The translations under genes were made by a program, and so were the position numbers. From the IMG/VR virus record IMGVR_UViG_3300006224_000033, positions 1 through 27,410 of that record: a stretch of DNA of 27,410 bases. The stretch is one strand, 5' to 3'. The stretch is from a virus. Of the stretch, positions 7,119 through 16,706 are shown in pieces (the stretch's first letter is position 1; the number at the start of each line of letters is the position of its first letter). The notes under the pieces are model-generated. The model did not search any database, was not told the DNA's origin, and saw nothing but the letters and a program-made list of their open reading frames with translations.

Positions 7119-9076
7119 TATCTCATGCCTCCTCCCAATAACCTGAGTCCTTCCTGAGTAGGTGATGTCGGATATCCATACTGATTGCTTGTCTCAACCG
7201 TATTCATATTTGGTATCTGTTGTGGAGTAGGATTTTCTCCCCCCTCCTGTTGCGGTGTAGCCCCTGAAAAGTTTTCTATCATCTTTGCAACGGTCACATA
7301 CTCATCCCCTTGAAGTTCAAGGGTCCTTCGTATCATGTGGGCAATGATGGGAATTACCTGTGGAACCGACTGAACAAGACCTACCAGCCTGCCAATGTGC
7401 TGATCGTAATTCTGTATCTTTCTGTACTTGTTATACTCCAACTCAATGTTGGAACTAACCGGGCTATAAGAATAGTCTTGATCTGGGTCGAACCACTGTG
7501 CATCCTTCCCCATCATTTGAAACGCTGTCTTATCCTCGGCAAACTGGTAGGTCATCTGTAAGATGGTCCAGTAGAAATCCAGAAGATAGGTATATTCAAA
7601 CGTGAGAGATTTATAGTTTGACCTCAAATTGGTTCGTTGTTCTGCCCCTGCAACTGCCGTAGCGGTTGTAGAGGCTTGATAAGGGACAGAACCCATTGTC
7701 GTAGGGTATACTGCTGTCGCTTTCTGCCCTGAATCCTTTGCAACCTGAACAATGGACATGATCCCTGTAATATTGTCGCTTATTTTCAATTCCTTTAAAT
7801 CTTCTCTTGGGTTCTCCACCTGCATAATATGCTCAGGAGCAAAATATAAAGAGGAATTGTCCTCCATTGAACTTCTTTTACCTATCAATGTGGGAAGGGT
7901 GGCTAATTTAGCCCTGTCTGCCGCCATGTTAAGACCATCATTGATAGTAATTTGATTCTCTTTCAATAACTTTCCATCTCCAAGACCTGTGTCTTTTGTT
8001 GGATGAATATAACATAAACCTCTAATAACTGGCCTGTAGGTATTCCCTAATGAGTCTTTGTATGGATTAGGTTGAAACCTTATTAACACCCTAATACTTC
8101 CAACGATAACCTGTTCGATAATACACTCGACTAACTCTGCGTCGTTTAAGACCTCACCGCTTTTGTCATATCCAGGCACAACCTCAACAGGGTATCCATC
8201 TCCATCTCTTGTCTTTACCATGCACCACAACTTACCAAATCTCATTAGCTTATCATACAGGGTTATAACTTTCTTGTCGTGATAACCCCTATTAACATCT
8301 TTCTCGTATGTTTCCCTTGCTGTATCTGTTTGTGTTTTCGACTTAACAGATTCCTTTATAAGATGGAGATTAAAATATCCCTTGTCTTCTTCCTGAGATT
8401 TTAACTCCTCATACGAAACTTCACTCCTGATAATGATATAATCCTTATCCTGGATAGAATAGCAATATTTATTGTCTGTAAATATATTCCTTGGGTCAAT
8501 CGGTTCATAGTTGAACCTGTCAAGCGTTACGTTGTCTTCATATATAGGGGTTCTTTGAATTTCAACAGGCGATTCCTCTGTCCCCTCTCCAATATACTCT
8601 TCATTGAACCCAGTAACCACAGGTTTCTTTTTCTTCTCCCACCAGCACAGGGCATAAATTTGACTGCGTATATTGTTGATGAGCCTTGCCCTAATGTATT
8701 TGTGGTAGTGGTAGATTCCCCTATTATTAAGTGTGGAGTTGAGACATTTCTTGGCGGCAATACATTTTTTTTCGTCTTTCTCACTGTTTCCCTCCAATTT
8801 AACTTCTACGAAGTCACGCGATTGAAAGTATTGTGAAGCCCAACCGGAAGCATCGGTGTTTATAATGGCGAATAACTCAGAATCCATAATCTCGCTCATC
8901 CATTCATAATCACGTTCTGTATGTTTAAACTCCAGGAGATCAACCACCTGCTCAAATGTATTATCGTCTATTAATTTTGAGTTTTTAGATGGAAGATACT
9001 CAAAATCATAGATTATTTTGTTAATATAATCTTCAACTTCTTCCTTGAATTTATGCGCCTTCAGTTGTTTCGGCAT
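7118..9076 (-). CDS. Portal protein
   Basis: The 652-residue protein directly follows the large terminase gene and has the size of the P22-like portal class. It would form the dodecameric ring at the unique capsid vertex through which DNA is packaged. Visible features are a helical N-terminal region with Trp-rich contacts (about 55-130), a beta wing region (about 190-330), a segment with INDGLNMAADRAKLA (about 375-395) typical of the central part of large portals, a long helical crown region (about 500-600), and a Gln/Pro/Asn-rich low-complexity tail. Start has GGAGAAG upstream. The stop overlaps the next GTG start. Confidence 0.88.
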   Translation of the reverse strand: MPKQLKAHKFKEEVEDYINKIIYDFEYLPSKNSKLIDDNTFEQVVDLLEFKHTERDYEWMSEIMDSELFAIINTDASGWASQYFQSRDFVEVKLEGNSEKDEKKCIAAKKCLNSTLNNRGIYHYHKYIRARLINNIRSQIYALCWWEKKKKPVVTGFNEEYIGEGTEESPVEIQRTPIYEDNVTLDRFNYEPIDPRNIFTDNKYCYSIQDKDYIIIRSEVSYEELKSQEEDKGYFNLHLIKESVKSKTQTDTARETYEKDVNRGYHDKKVITLYDKLMRFGKLWCMVKTRDGDGYPVEVVPGYDKSGEVLNDAELVECIIEQVIVGSIRVLIRFQPNPYKDSLGNTYRPVIRGLCYIHPTKDTGLGDGKLLKENQITINDGLNMAADRAKLATLPTLIGKRSSMEDNSSLYFAPEHIMQVENPREDLKELKISDNITGIMSIVQVAKDSGQKATAVYPTTMGSVPYQASTTATAVAGAEQRTNLRSNYKSLTFEYTYLLDFYWTILQMTYQFAEDKTAFQMMGKDAQWFDPDQDYSYSPVSSNIELEYNKYRKIQNYDQHIGRLVGLVQSVPQVIPIIAHMIRRTLELQGDEYVTVAKMIENFSGATPQQEGGENPTPQQIPNMNTVETSNQYGYPTSPTQEGLRLLGGGMR

Positions 9077-9088
9077 ATCTTCTCCGTT

Positions 9089-10705
9089 TTACACTCTCGT
9101 CCTGAAGTAACTGTCATGCCCGCTTCGTCTTTCAAATATCGGTTTAAACCTCCCCATGCTGAAGCGGACATCCTTAAAAATGCACTCAAGCATAACAGGA
9201 AAATGAGAGTGTTTATCTTCAGGCTTGTTCTTCTCTTCTTTTGTTGCTGAAGCCTCTCTTGAAGCCCACTGTTCCCAACGCCAGTTTTTAAAGCCGTAGG
9301 TTGTCTGCTGGCAGTTATCTAAAAACCATATTGTCGGGAGAAAACTTTCAACCCCATTTTTTGTAATCCGATTGGCAAATGGTCTACCGATTATACGTGA
9401 GTTTTTTAACCTTTCCTTAATAATGTCACGACCTCTCTCGCTCTTGGTGTCCCACGTCTCCCAGTATCCCCCTGTCCCCTGTCCATTACGTTTAAACTCT
9501 GCAAAGAATCGGTTGAAATCATCCAATGCACTCAACCCTGTATTGGGTTGCTTTATAGCCATTGTCGGATCGACAAGGTTTATCTTATACTTCTCGTCTC
9601 CACTTATCTTAATCAACTGTTTGGCTATCTCATAGGTTACAAATCTATCAGGAGAAGGGTTGTATTCGTTGTAAACAAATGCTTCATTTTCGGTGGACAG
9701 ACATATCCATCCGCAGGCCCAATTAACGTGAGTATGAAAGTCAATTCCCCTTGCATGGAGCCATTCCCCTGGCATTCCATGAGGGAAAAACTTATCCCTA
9801 CTGATGACATGAGTATAAGGATCAAAATCTTTATAGATGGTACCTGACATTTGATGGAAGAACCCATATCGTCTAATCTCAATCGTTGTTACGTCATCAT
9901 ATTTGGACATCCTTTCTTCGATATCCTTGGATGAATAGATCGGGTTATCATCGGTTGCCGCCCTGATGACCGCAATATTTGGGTCTCCATCAAGTTTCTC
10001 AATGGTCTTGTGTTCAATCCCGGTTGTTTTTTTCAAATAGTTAATAATATGAGGTGAATTATACATAACTCCTGCACGTTGGTATACATCTTCATACAAC
10101 CAGGTTAGTTTATTGACAGGTGTAACTCCTATGATTAAATCTCCACCTGTTTTAACACTTTCTGGGAGTATCAACCTTGCTACCTGTTCCTCATGGATAG
10201 ACTTCTTTGCTTCCTCATCCTCAAAGATTGACCATCGTGGGACTCCTGCCTGAGATTGAACCTCCTGATTGTAGGAGTTAAACTCAATAATAATGTCCTT
10301 TCCTCCCTGGTGATCGTATAGAGTCAATACAGGCTTTCTAATCGTAATGTCTTTCTTAATCAGAAATGGAGGAAGAAATTGCTTGATCTGAGGATAGATA
10401 GTGTTCCTGACTTCTCCATTCTCATCCGCTTCCTGTGGGAGTGTTTCCGAACACATTCTTATAATTCGGATAGGGTTGTCCGGTCTCATGTTCTTCTTCT
10501 CAATCGGATGCTCTCCCATTATTCTAAGGATATAATTTTTAACAATGGATGCTGTTTTACCTGCCCTGTTTCCGCTCACAATCAATATCGTATCGGCCTC
10601 GCAGTTAAGCAATGCCCACAGGATGAAATTCGGTTGAAACGAATCGAACCCCGCCATATCGCTTATTAACTGTGTCTGGACATTTGTAAGTGCTATTTCG
10701 TTCAT
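9089..10705 (-). CDS. terL: Terminase large subunit (TerL)
   Basis: The 538-residue packaging motor has an N-terminal ATPase and a C-terminal nuclease. Walker A is GNRAGKT (45-51), Walker B with the catalytic acid is SIFEDEE (159-165), and the coupling motif GVTP is at 193-196. The RNase-H-like nuclease begins with RGIDFHTH (Asp 322) and has a second acidic strand NLVDPT (Asp 379). Length fits the family. Its start overlaps the tailspike stop by one base (TAATG) and the portal gene follows 12 bases after its end. The gene is separated from the proposed small subunit by about 6 kb of surface-protein genes, which is unusual. Confidence 0.95.
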   Translation of the reverse strand: MNEIALTNVQTQLISDMAGFDSFQPNFILWALLNCEADTILIVSGNRAGKTASIVKNYILRIMGEHPIEKKNMRPDNPIRIIRMCSETLPQEADENGEVRNTIYPQIKQFLPPFLIKKDITIRKPVLTLYDHQGGKDIIIEFNSYNQEVQSQAGVPRWSIFEDEEAKKSIHEEQVARLILPESVKTGGDLIIGVTPVNKLTWLYEDVYQRAGVMYNSPHIINYLKKTTGIEHKTIEKLDGDPNIAVIRAATDDNPIYSSKDIEERMSKYDDVTTIEIRRYGFFHQMSGTIYKDFDPYTHVISRDKFFPHGMPGEWLHARGIDFHTHVNWACGWICLSTENEAFVYNEYNPSPDRFVTYEIAKQLIKISGDEKYKINLVDPTMAIKQPNTGLSALDDFNRFFAEFKRNGQGTGGYWETWDTKSERGRDIIKERLKNSRIIGRPFANRITKNGVESFLPTIWFLDNCQQTTYGFKNWRWEQWASREASATKEEKNKPEDKHSHFPVMLECIFKDVRFSMGRFKPIFERRSGHDSYFRTRV

Positions 10706-12600
10706 TAAGCGTCCGCCATTGCTGTAAATGTTTCGTAATAGACTATTGCCCTTATTGTCCCCTGTGCAGTGAAATTACCTCCCCCATTCTTTGTAATGGC
10801 AATATTGGTAGTGTTGGAAGTAATTGCAGTAGCCGCATTGTCGTTATACATTAAATTTACTTTTGTATTTTTGGCAACCGCTTGAGCAGTGGCTATAGCA
10901 GTGGTACTTCCTCCAGAATAGGCTGCATCCCAAAGTTCCCCTGCTGCAAGTGCGACATCGACCCTTAATTGACAACCCAATAACCTTGCCCCTGAAGGAA
11001 TGCTTAATGTGATGGTTGTGCTTGCATCTGCTTCGATAGCTGCTGCTGCCTCTGCAAAATGTCTTTTTAAACCTCCAGTTGTGCCTGTGTTTTCAGTCGC
11101 TATGTTGAATCGAAGTTTCTCGCTTGCGGAACCTGTAAACTTAATGCTTCCATCAGCTTCTTCCTGTGTTAATAGGACGTAATAATCTCCATAGACACCG
11201 TTAATTTTAAACCGTGGGCCAAATTCTACTGTCCCCCTGTATCCGTTTGGAAGCTGAACAGATGTAGCCCCCCATGTTCCGCCATGATCACCGAAGGTAT
11301 ATAAATTTGTATTGTACCAGGTTGACGTTTCGTATTGGGGAATGTTCCACAGGTCTTTGGCTCCGCTTATACTGTAGAACGGGAGGGTAGAAGCATCACA
11401 AGTAGCATAAAAATTTCCGATGGATACAATAGTGGATGGGTTTAAAGTGCTATAGGCATCACATCCGATTTTAGGGATAGTAACCCCCTCAGTTGTGTAG
11501 TTCACGAACATATTGTTGATAAGAGTTAATGATCCAGCTGTTTTAATAATATATTCATCTGCAGCAATCGCCCCACTGTAGAAGAAATTTCCAGCAAGAA
11601 AATGTGTGGCTGGGTTTACAGAACCTTCACTCAATAGGAATAATGCTGAGTGTTCGCTCTGGGACCCTATAACGGACAGTATAACCGCTTGGGAGTTTAT
11701 GTCGGTGACTGAATTTCCAGCAAATGTGCATTTATTTACGGTGAGTATTCTGCCACCTGTTGAGTGGTTAATAGCTGTCTCAAAGTCAGAAAAATGAGAA
11801 CCGGTTACATAAAAATCAATAGCGTTGTTTCCACCAAAATATATCCCATTAACACAGGTGTTATTACCCTGAAAGGTGCAGTTTGTTATATTGACCTCGG
11901 ATACCTGATTTCCGGTATATCCAAGTTTTAATTCCGTGCTGCCTACTCCCGTAAATTGTTCAAAATAGTCATAATCAAAAACCCAACTGTAAGACCCTGC
12001 CCCGTCTACCGAGTTATATTCAAGAAAGCATCCAATCAATGCAGTGTTGTTCCCATAAAAACCGAGCTGACTCAGTGTACCGCTTCCTCCATAAATTGTC
12101 ATCATGGTACCGCCAGCAGCGCCAACCCACTTTAATGCACTTTGAAACATCCCTTCCCCATACAAATAGATAACATCATAGGATGTTCCATACCATGTCA
12201 GGGTAGTGGATATCGGATAGGTCCCTCTTGCAAAATAGGCTTTGAATGGGACTTTATTAAATACAGTAAACATTTTTTGAATTGCCGTCGTATCATCTGT
12301 TGTCCCATCTCCCTTTGCACCCCACCATTGGGGATAAGCCTTTTCTATAGAACTATTTCCAAATACAACCGTACCGCTTCCGCTAAAGCATTGATGCAGT
12401 CCGCATTCAAACGAACCGTTAATCGTAAGGGTTATTCCTGAAGCTATTGAAAAACATCCCCCTTTCTCGACAATGACTTTTATATTAACAGGAATGGTAT
12501 CATTAGCTGCAATGCTTATCGTTGACGCAACCAATAGCGTCTTATCCGTTCCCGCAATAGAGGTTTCTGCTGATACTAAATCGGTATAGGTTGTTATCAT
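10705..12600 (-). CDS. Tailspike-like protein with pectate-lyase-superfamily fold
   Basis: The 631-residue protein has an N-terminal beta region (1-85), then PQWWGAKGDGTTDDTTAIQ (90-108), the signature opening of the phage pectate-lyase-superfamily beta-helix (Pfam PF12708). Beta-helix rungs with repeated ITNCTFQGN, VTGSHFSDF and VNKCTFAGN follow to about 400. A separate C-terminal beta domain (about 500-631) contains STTITLSIPSGARLLGCQLR and may serve trimerisation or receptor binding. It probably recognises or cleaves surface polysaccharide. Catalytic residues cannot be named by eye. It has no signal peptide, unlike the next three genes upstream. Confidence 0.85.
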   Translation of the reverse strand: MITTYTDLVSAETSIAGTDKTLLVASTISIAANDTIPVNIKVIVEKGGCFSIASGITLTINGSFECGLHQCFSGSGTVVFGNSSIEKAYPQWWGAKGDGTTDDTTAIQKMFTVFNKVPFKAYFARGTYPISTTLTWYGTSYDVIYLYGEGMFQSALKWVGAAGGTMMTIYGGSGTLSQLGFYGNNTALIGCFLEYNSVDGAGSYSWVFDYDYFEQFTGVGSTELKLGYTGNQVSEVNITNCTFQGNNTCVNGIYFGGNNAIDFYVTGSHFSDFETAINHSTGGRILTVNKCTFAGNSVTDINSQAVILSVIGSQSEHSALFLLSEGSVNPATHFLAGNFFYSGAIAADEYIIKTAGSLTLINNMFVNYTTEGVTIPKIGCDAYSTLNPSTIVSIGNFYATCDASTLPFYSISGAKDLWNIPQYETSTWYNTNLYTFGDHGGTWGATSVQLPNGYRGTVEFGPRFKINGVYGDYYVLLTQEEADGSIKFTGSASEKLRFNIATENTGTTGGLKRHFAEAAAAIEADASTTITLSIPSGARLLGCQLRVDVALAAGELWDAAYSGGSTTAIATAQAVAKNTKVNLMYNDNAATAITSNTTNIAITKNGGGNFTAQGTIRAIVYYETFTAMADA

Positions 12601-12825
12601 TTACTTCCCCTCGACTTTAGGTTGTTTGGACTTCTCCTCTTTTAAAACAGCATCTAAGAGAGGTTTGAGTTCTTTTATCTGATATTCTGTTACGTTATAT
12701 TCTGCCTGAAGCCTTGCGAGTCGTTCCTGCAACACCATCATTTTTAATTGAAGTTCTTCTTTCTCTCCTGCAAAACCTAACCCAACAAATAAAATAACTA
12801 AAATTAAGCTGAGTAGCCATTTCAT
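12601..12825 (-). CDS. Small exported coiled-coil protein (signal peptide)
   Basis: The 74-residue protein starts MKWLLSLILVILFVGLGFAG, a classical Sec signal with likely cleavage after the Ala of GFA, followed by a charged coiled coil (KEELQLKMMVLQERLARLQA) and a Lys-rich tail. If uncleaved, the same segment would anchor it in the inner membrane, giving the shape of an inner-membrane spanin, although no endolysin, holin or outer spanin is nearby. Its stop codon abuts the tailspike start codon. Exported chaperone, periplasmic spacer and spanin are all possible. Confidence 0.7.
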   Translation of the reverse strand: MKWLLSLILVILFVGLGFAGEKEELQLKMMVLQERLARLQAEYNVTEYQIKELKPLLDAVLKEEKSKQPKVEGK

Positions 12826-12845
12826 AAGTTGTCCTTTCTTCCTGA

Positions 12846-13640
12846 TTATGGATGTGCCGTTTTATATCCAGTCAAGCTATAAACATTGTCGATATAAAGA
12901 GTATCTACCCACAACCCTCCGGTGTATCTCTCCCCGATAAGTATTTCACTCGCAGCAGCTTCCCAATCGGAGAGTGATTCTGCCTCCTCTTCCCAATCGT
13001 TATCGTTTACCTTGCTCCCATGCGTATCCGTTCCAGTCTTTTGCCATGAATAAGCTATGGTGTTCCACCCAGTACTTAGTCCTTTTGTTCCAGCAACATT
13101 CTTACCAATATTGGTTCCTCTGTAGGATACTGTAAGCCTGCCACTGGAGTTAAACACAATGTTGATGTAATTTCTTGTATCGTAAGAAGCGGGTACAGCT
13201 TCAAAGATAACAATGGAATCATCGGGAGTAGCATCAAAGACATAGAGATCAATCCAAATGGTTCCATCAACGATATTTATTCCATCTCCTCCGCTTACTG
13301 CCCAACTAATATATTGATCCTCATCGGTAATTTTAAATCCTACTCCCGTCCTGCCAAAAGACGCTGAAAGACCCCCTCCTGCTCCAAGGGCAACCGTCCC
13401 GTCCTTCTGAGCCGCCCCACTGGTGAAGCATCCTTTATCGGTATCCGGCCCATAATCTCCATTCCATGCAAAGAGGTATGTACCTGATGGACAGGCTGGA
13501 GGAGTACCACCCGTTACGGTGATGCTCTGTGATCCTCCAGTGGTGAAGGTTTGGCTGCCTACTCCGATGGTGAAAGTCTCGGCCGACCAGCATGGATAAG
13601 CTAAACTTAGTATTAATAGGATTATGGATAAGATTCTCAT
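12846..13640 (-). CDS. Exported lectin-like (LamG/ConA-fold) protein
   Basis: The 264-residue protein carries a signal peptide (MRILSIILLILSLAYPCWSA, cleavage probably after WSA). A short Thr/Gly linker is followed by a probable beta-sandwich (about 75-260). Signs of the fold are FGRTGVGFKITDEDQYISW, YINIVFNSSGRLTVSYRG, STGWNTIAYSWQ and the closing LWVDTLYIDNVY, the strand pattern of LamG or concanavalin-like domains with the closing D..Y strand. Carbohydrate binding is likely; no hydrolase motif is seen. The gene lies 9 bases after its exported fibre-like neighbour. Confidence 0.75.
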   Translation of the reverse strand: MRILSIILLILSLAYPCWSAETFTIGVGSQTFTTGGSQSITVTGGTPPACPSGTYLFAWNGDYGPDTDKGCFTSGAAQKDGTVALGAGGGLSASFGRTGVGFKITDEDQYISWAVSGGDGINIVDGTIWIDLYVFDATPDDSIVIFEAVPASYDTRNYINIVFNSSGRLTVSYRGTNIGKNVAGTKGLSTGWNTIAYSWQKTGTDTHGSKVNDNDWEEEAESLSDWEAAASEILIGERYTGGLWVDTLYIDNVYSLTGYKTAHP

Positions 13641-13649
13641 TAATCCTCC

Positions 13650-15689
13650 TTAAAACAACGCTATGATTTTATAGGTTAATGTCCCATTGACGTTGAAGGC
13701 TGCGGGGACTGCACCTGCTCCACCAACTATTGATAAAGAATCAACACCGCTTTCCTCATGCGAATTTAAAAATATCCCCTGAGTAGCAGTAACACCTGTC
13801 ACCTGTTTAGCACTTACATCATCAACATACCAAGTACCTGAGGTAGCAGCACCACTTGTGATGATTATATAATAACTGGCTCCAACTGTTATATCTGTAT
13901 AATATCTTGTTATTTGATTCCACAAAGAGGCTGTTAATCCAGTTACATTTTCTGAAAAAGCCCATCCCGAATCATCGGCTGCCCTCGCCTTAATTGTCAC
14001 TGTAGTTGATGGAGGATAGACCCAAATATCAATTTTACCCATCGCCCCTGAGCTAATTCCTTCTATGAATACATCGCTCTGTATCCCTTCATCTGCTGCG
14101 TCAACAGTGAATAATCTTGAGTAGGTTCCAGCGTGAGCTTGGACATCACTCCTTGCTTGAGCAGAGGGAGTACCAACATTAGCCCAGTTGGAATCAAGTT
14201 CCATGTCTCCGTTGGTTATATTTTCGGCTGCTAATGTCTCTCCTGTCGATAAATCTCCTGCATAAGCAACCGCATAAAGATTGGCGTTGTCGTAAACGAC
14301 GATTTTATATCTACTTACATTTACCGAACCACCCGCTTGAGCCGCATAAGCAGTAAAATCCTTTCCTGTATCCCAAAGGAATGCCCCCCCATCAGCAGAC
14401 GACAACCTAACCGTCCCCGCAGGGGATTGCTGAGCGACACCACCAAATTTAACTCCTCCTGCGGTTGGGGTAGTTAGTTCAGGAGAGGTTTGTAAAACTA
14501 ATGCCCCACTTCCTGTTGGTGCTGTCACTCCATCCAGATACCCCAACTCTGTATCGGTCAAAGTAGCATGAGAGACCAGATTTCCGCTTGCATCCGAGTA
14601 GACCGCTCTCGAAGCCGTAAACCCCCCGAATGTTCCCGTAAGAGTACCAGACCATATCGGAGCAACCCCTACACCTTGAGCGGTGAAAACATATCCTGAA
14701 GTGGCTGTTGAGGTGATGGTATTTGGTGCTGCATCTGCCCCCCCTCCGACCATTACGGCATTAGCGGCAAGGAGAGCAGATGAGGCCAATGCTGTCGTTG
14801 TGGTGAACCAGGGGATACCGCCTTCCGTACCTGCTGATAACCCTGTCCCTCCGAGTGGAACAGTTACCGGAGTGAATCCAGTTGCAAGAGATCCACTCGT
14901 CAATGCACCAACTGTTACGATGCTCGATGAACCCGCTGCTACAGACCATACTCCTTCCGTTCCAGCACATACCCCAGGCAAACCACTTGCATCAGTACAG
15001 ACAGGCTTGCTTGCAGTAAGCCAATACCATGTCGGAACCGTACCTGTCATTCCTAAACCGAATGCGTTTGTCCCTAAAGGAGCAAGGGCAATCGTATTTG
15101 AGCCATTGTAATAAATCATATACCCTTTGGCCATTGTAATAGAGGATATGTCTGTTAGGTTTGTATTAAGGGGCTGGAGGATGGTAGTCCATGCCGCACC
15201 GTTAATAGTGGGAGCATTTGTTATTTCTAAATTAGTGAACCATCCTTTTGTCACCCTCGATGCGGTTGCTGCAAGGGAGCCTGTCATTGTAATACTTCCA
15301 GATCCAAGAGCCAACCCTGCGAACGTAGGAGAAGAGGTCGTTTGAAGTGCCTGATCCCCCCAAGAGAAAGTACCATTGGTTGAGCAGATTGCAGGGGCAT
15401 TTGCGATAAGAGGATATGCGGTGAATAAAGTATAGGTCGTATCCCCTGCCATCGCAGGGACAGTCAACCCTAAATAATTTGCTCCCGACCCTGAAGGTTC
15501 GTATATTCTTATCAACCCTGCCGAAGTTCCCCTTTTTACATCCAATGCTCCATTAAGAGTAAGACCTGCAAACGTAGGGGAATCAGTTGCACTCAATCCC
15601 TGTGGAAATCCATGTATGCTGACAGGTTGTGAATAGGAAGTTGAAGCGAACAGTAAAAAATAAATTACAAAAAAGGCTATTTTTTTCAT
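13650..15689 (-). CDS. Exported fibre-like protein with signal peptide and CBM-like domain
   Basis: From the ATG at 15689 the protein has 679 residues and starts with a signal peptide (MKKIAFFVIYFLLFAST, cleavage near TSYSQ). A TTG 15 bases upstream is unlikely as a start because it forms part of the GGAGAGGGGTGAG ribosome site. The body has fibre-type repeats, with SPTFAGLTLNG and SPTFAGLALGSG about 80 residues apart, and Gly/Thr/Ala-rich segments resembling tail-fibre shafts. A region near 490-630 (NGDMELDSNW to WYVDDVSAKQ) looks like a CBM4/9 jelly-roll carbohydrate-binding module, and a short beta tail closes the chain. Tail-fibre composition with a secretion signal is odd for a virion protein. 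Confidence 0.8.
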   Translation of the reverse strand: MKKIAFFVIYFLLFASTSYSQPVSIHGFPQGLSATDSPTFAGLTLNGALDVKRGTSAGLIRIYEPSGSGANYLGLTVPAMAGDTTYTLFTAYPLIANAPAICSTNGTFSWGDQALQTTSSPTFAGLALGSGSITMTGSLAATASRVTKGWFTNLEITNAPTINGAAWTTILQPLNTNLTDISSITMAKGYMIYYNGSNTIALAPLGTNAFGLGMTGTVPTWYWLTASKPVCTDASGLPGVCAGTEGVWSVAAGSSSIVTVGALTSGSLATGFTPVTVPLGGTGLSAGTEGGIPWFTTTTALASSALLAANAVMVGGGADAAPNTITSTATSGYVFTAQGVGVAPIWSGTLTGTFGGFTASRAVYSDASGNLVSHATLTDTELGYLDGVTAPTGSGALVLQTSPELTTPTAGGVKFGGVAQQSPAGTVRLSSADGGAFLWDTGKDFTAYAAQAGGSVNVSRYKIVVYDNANLYAVAYAGDLSTGETLAAENITNGDMELDSNWANVGTPSAQARSDVQAHAGTYSRLFTVDAADEGIQSDVFIEGISSGAMGKIDIWVYPPSTTVTIKARAADDSGWAFSENVTGLTASLWNQITRYYTDITVGASYYIIITSGAATSGTWYVDDVSAKQVTGVTATQGIFLNSHEESGVDSLSIVGGAGAVPAAFNVNGTLTYKIIALF

Positions 15690-15704
15690 CTCACCCCTCT
15701 CCAA

Positions 15705-16295
15705 TTAAAAATAATAAGTCACCTGTACATTTGATGCACTACCAGAAGTATAATCGATGACCTTCATGTTTTTAATCGTGTTTATGTCCCTTATGATAAG
15801 AGAACTATTTGCAGGCATAGGGACTCCAATCAATGAAGATTGGTCAGGGTTCCCTGTGAGAGAAATTAATGCGGTCTGTGCATAAACCACAATCAACGCA
15901 ACCGAGGCCATTCTCCCGAAATTGTCGTATCCTGCTATTACCTTATGTGCAACTCCATCCACTGTTGCAGTATTGACCCCTGCAAGGTTCAATATTTCGT
16001 TATTAACCAGAGCGGTCCCCCGGTATGACTTCACCCTCATCACCCCTGCCGCATCCCCTCCGGCCCATGTACCAGGAGTTGTAGCATCGAGGGTAATAGA
16101 TACGATGCAGAACTGAGCCCCCCCGGTAGCCCCGATCATATAATCCCCTACGACAGGAGTTGCAACACCCCCTGAGTCAAAGGGGACATCATACTCCATA
16201 TAATTATAGCAATTTTCACTCAGGGAAGTCGCTGTGTTCCCAGGGACTATCTTCTCGTGAGTCAGGGGTTCCCCAAAATATTCAAGATTAAGCAT
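15705..16295 (-). CDS. Hypothetical beta-rich protein, possibly virion
   Basis: The 196-residue protein lacks a signal peptide and begins MLNLEYFGEPLTHEKIVPGN. It is rich in Val, Thr, Gly and Ala and looks mostly beta. The PANSSLIIRDINTIKNMKVI segment near 160-180 resembles the receptor-side beta strands of small virion proteins. The AGGAGG site overlaps the stop region of the 55-residue gene before it. I do not recognise a family. It sits at the head of the surface-protein cluster, so a virion role is plausible. Confidence 0.65.
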   Translation of the reverse strand: MLNLEYFGEPLTHEKIVPGNTATSLSENCYNYMEYDVPFDSGGVATPVVGDYMIGATGGAQFCIVSITLDATTPGTWAGGDAAGVMRVKSYRGTALVNNEILNLAGVNTATVDGVAHKVIAGYDNFGRMASVALIVVYAQTALISLTGNPDQSSLIGVPMPANSSLIIRDINTIKNMKVIDYTSGSASNVQVTYYF

Positions 16296-16299
16296 TTCA

Positions 16300-16467
16300 C
16301 TACCTCCTGTAAAGTTTGTATACCCTGTTTACAAAATCAAAAAATACATACTCGTTTGAATTTATAAAATCATCTGTGTTTTTAAGTTCCTCCATGACAA
16401 CATCCCTGTAAATCATTTCCATAGCAAAGAATTTATACAACTCTATTTTGTTGACAGTCTCTTCCAT
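16300..16467 (-). CDS. Small helical hypothetical protein (55 residues)
   Basis: A 55-codon frame starts MEETVNKIELYKFFAMEMIY and ends YKLYRR. It fits exactly between neighbours. Its ATG overlaps the upstream stop (TGATG), and its last codons carry the AGGAGG site for the 196-residue gene that starts five bases after its stop. The protein is helical, acidic in the middle and basic at the end. Function is unknown. Confidence 0.6.
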   Translation of the reverse strand: MEETVNKIELYKFFAMEMIYRDVVMEELKNTDDFINSNEYVFFDFVNRVYKLYRR

Positions 16468-16706
16468 CACTTTTTACGTTTTACTTTCCTCGGTAATTTC
16501 TTCCCATTGCTTTCCTTCAAATGCCTTTCCAATGCAGCAACAGACATTTTCCATACAGACATGGGAGTTTGTGAAGGCTTCTCTCTCCCCGCTTTTTTAG
16601 CCCCATAAGCTGATCCCATCATCCCTCTCTGTTTCTTACTCACAATAGGAGTATGTTTTCTTCCGATCTTACTGCACGCTTTGGTTGTCAATGATGACCT
16701 CCCCAT
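16467..16706 (-). CDS. Small very basic protein, start uncertain
   Basis: At most 79 residues, with about a third Lys or Arg, ending GKKLPRKVKRKK and containing QTPMSVWKMSVAALERHLKE, a short helix that could dock to a partner or to DNA. Two starts are possible. An ATG at 16706 has no clear ribosome site. A TTG at 16691 (74 residues) has GGGGAGG six bases upstream and is slightly favoured. A small basic protein near the packaging genes could bind DNA, but this is conjecture. Confidence 0.6.
   Translation of the reverse strand: MGRSSLTTKACSKIGRKHTPIVSKKQRGMMGSAYGAKKAGREKPSQTPMSVWKMSVAALERHLKESNGKKLPRKVKRKK

Noticed and set aside
14683-15111. 142-codon plus-strand frame opposite the fibre-like gene
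   Set aside because: A shadow produced by the Gly/Ala/Thr-rich repeats of the real gene on the other strand.
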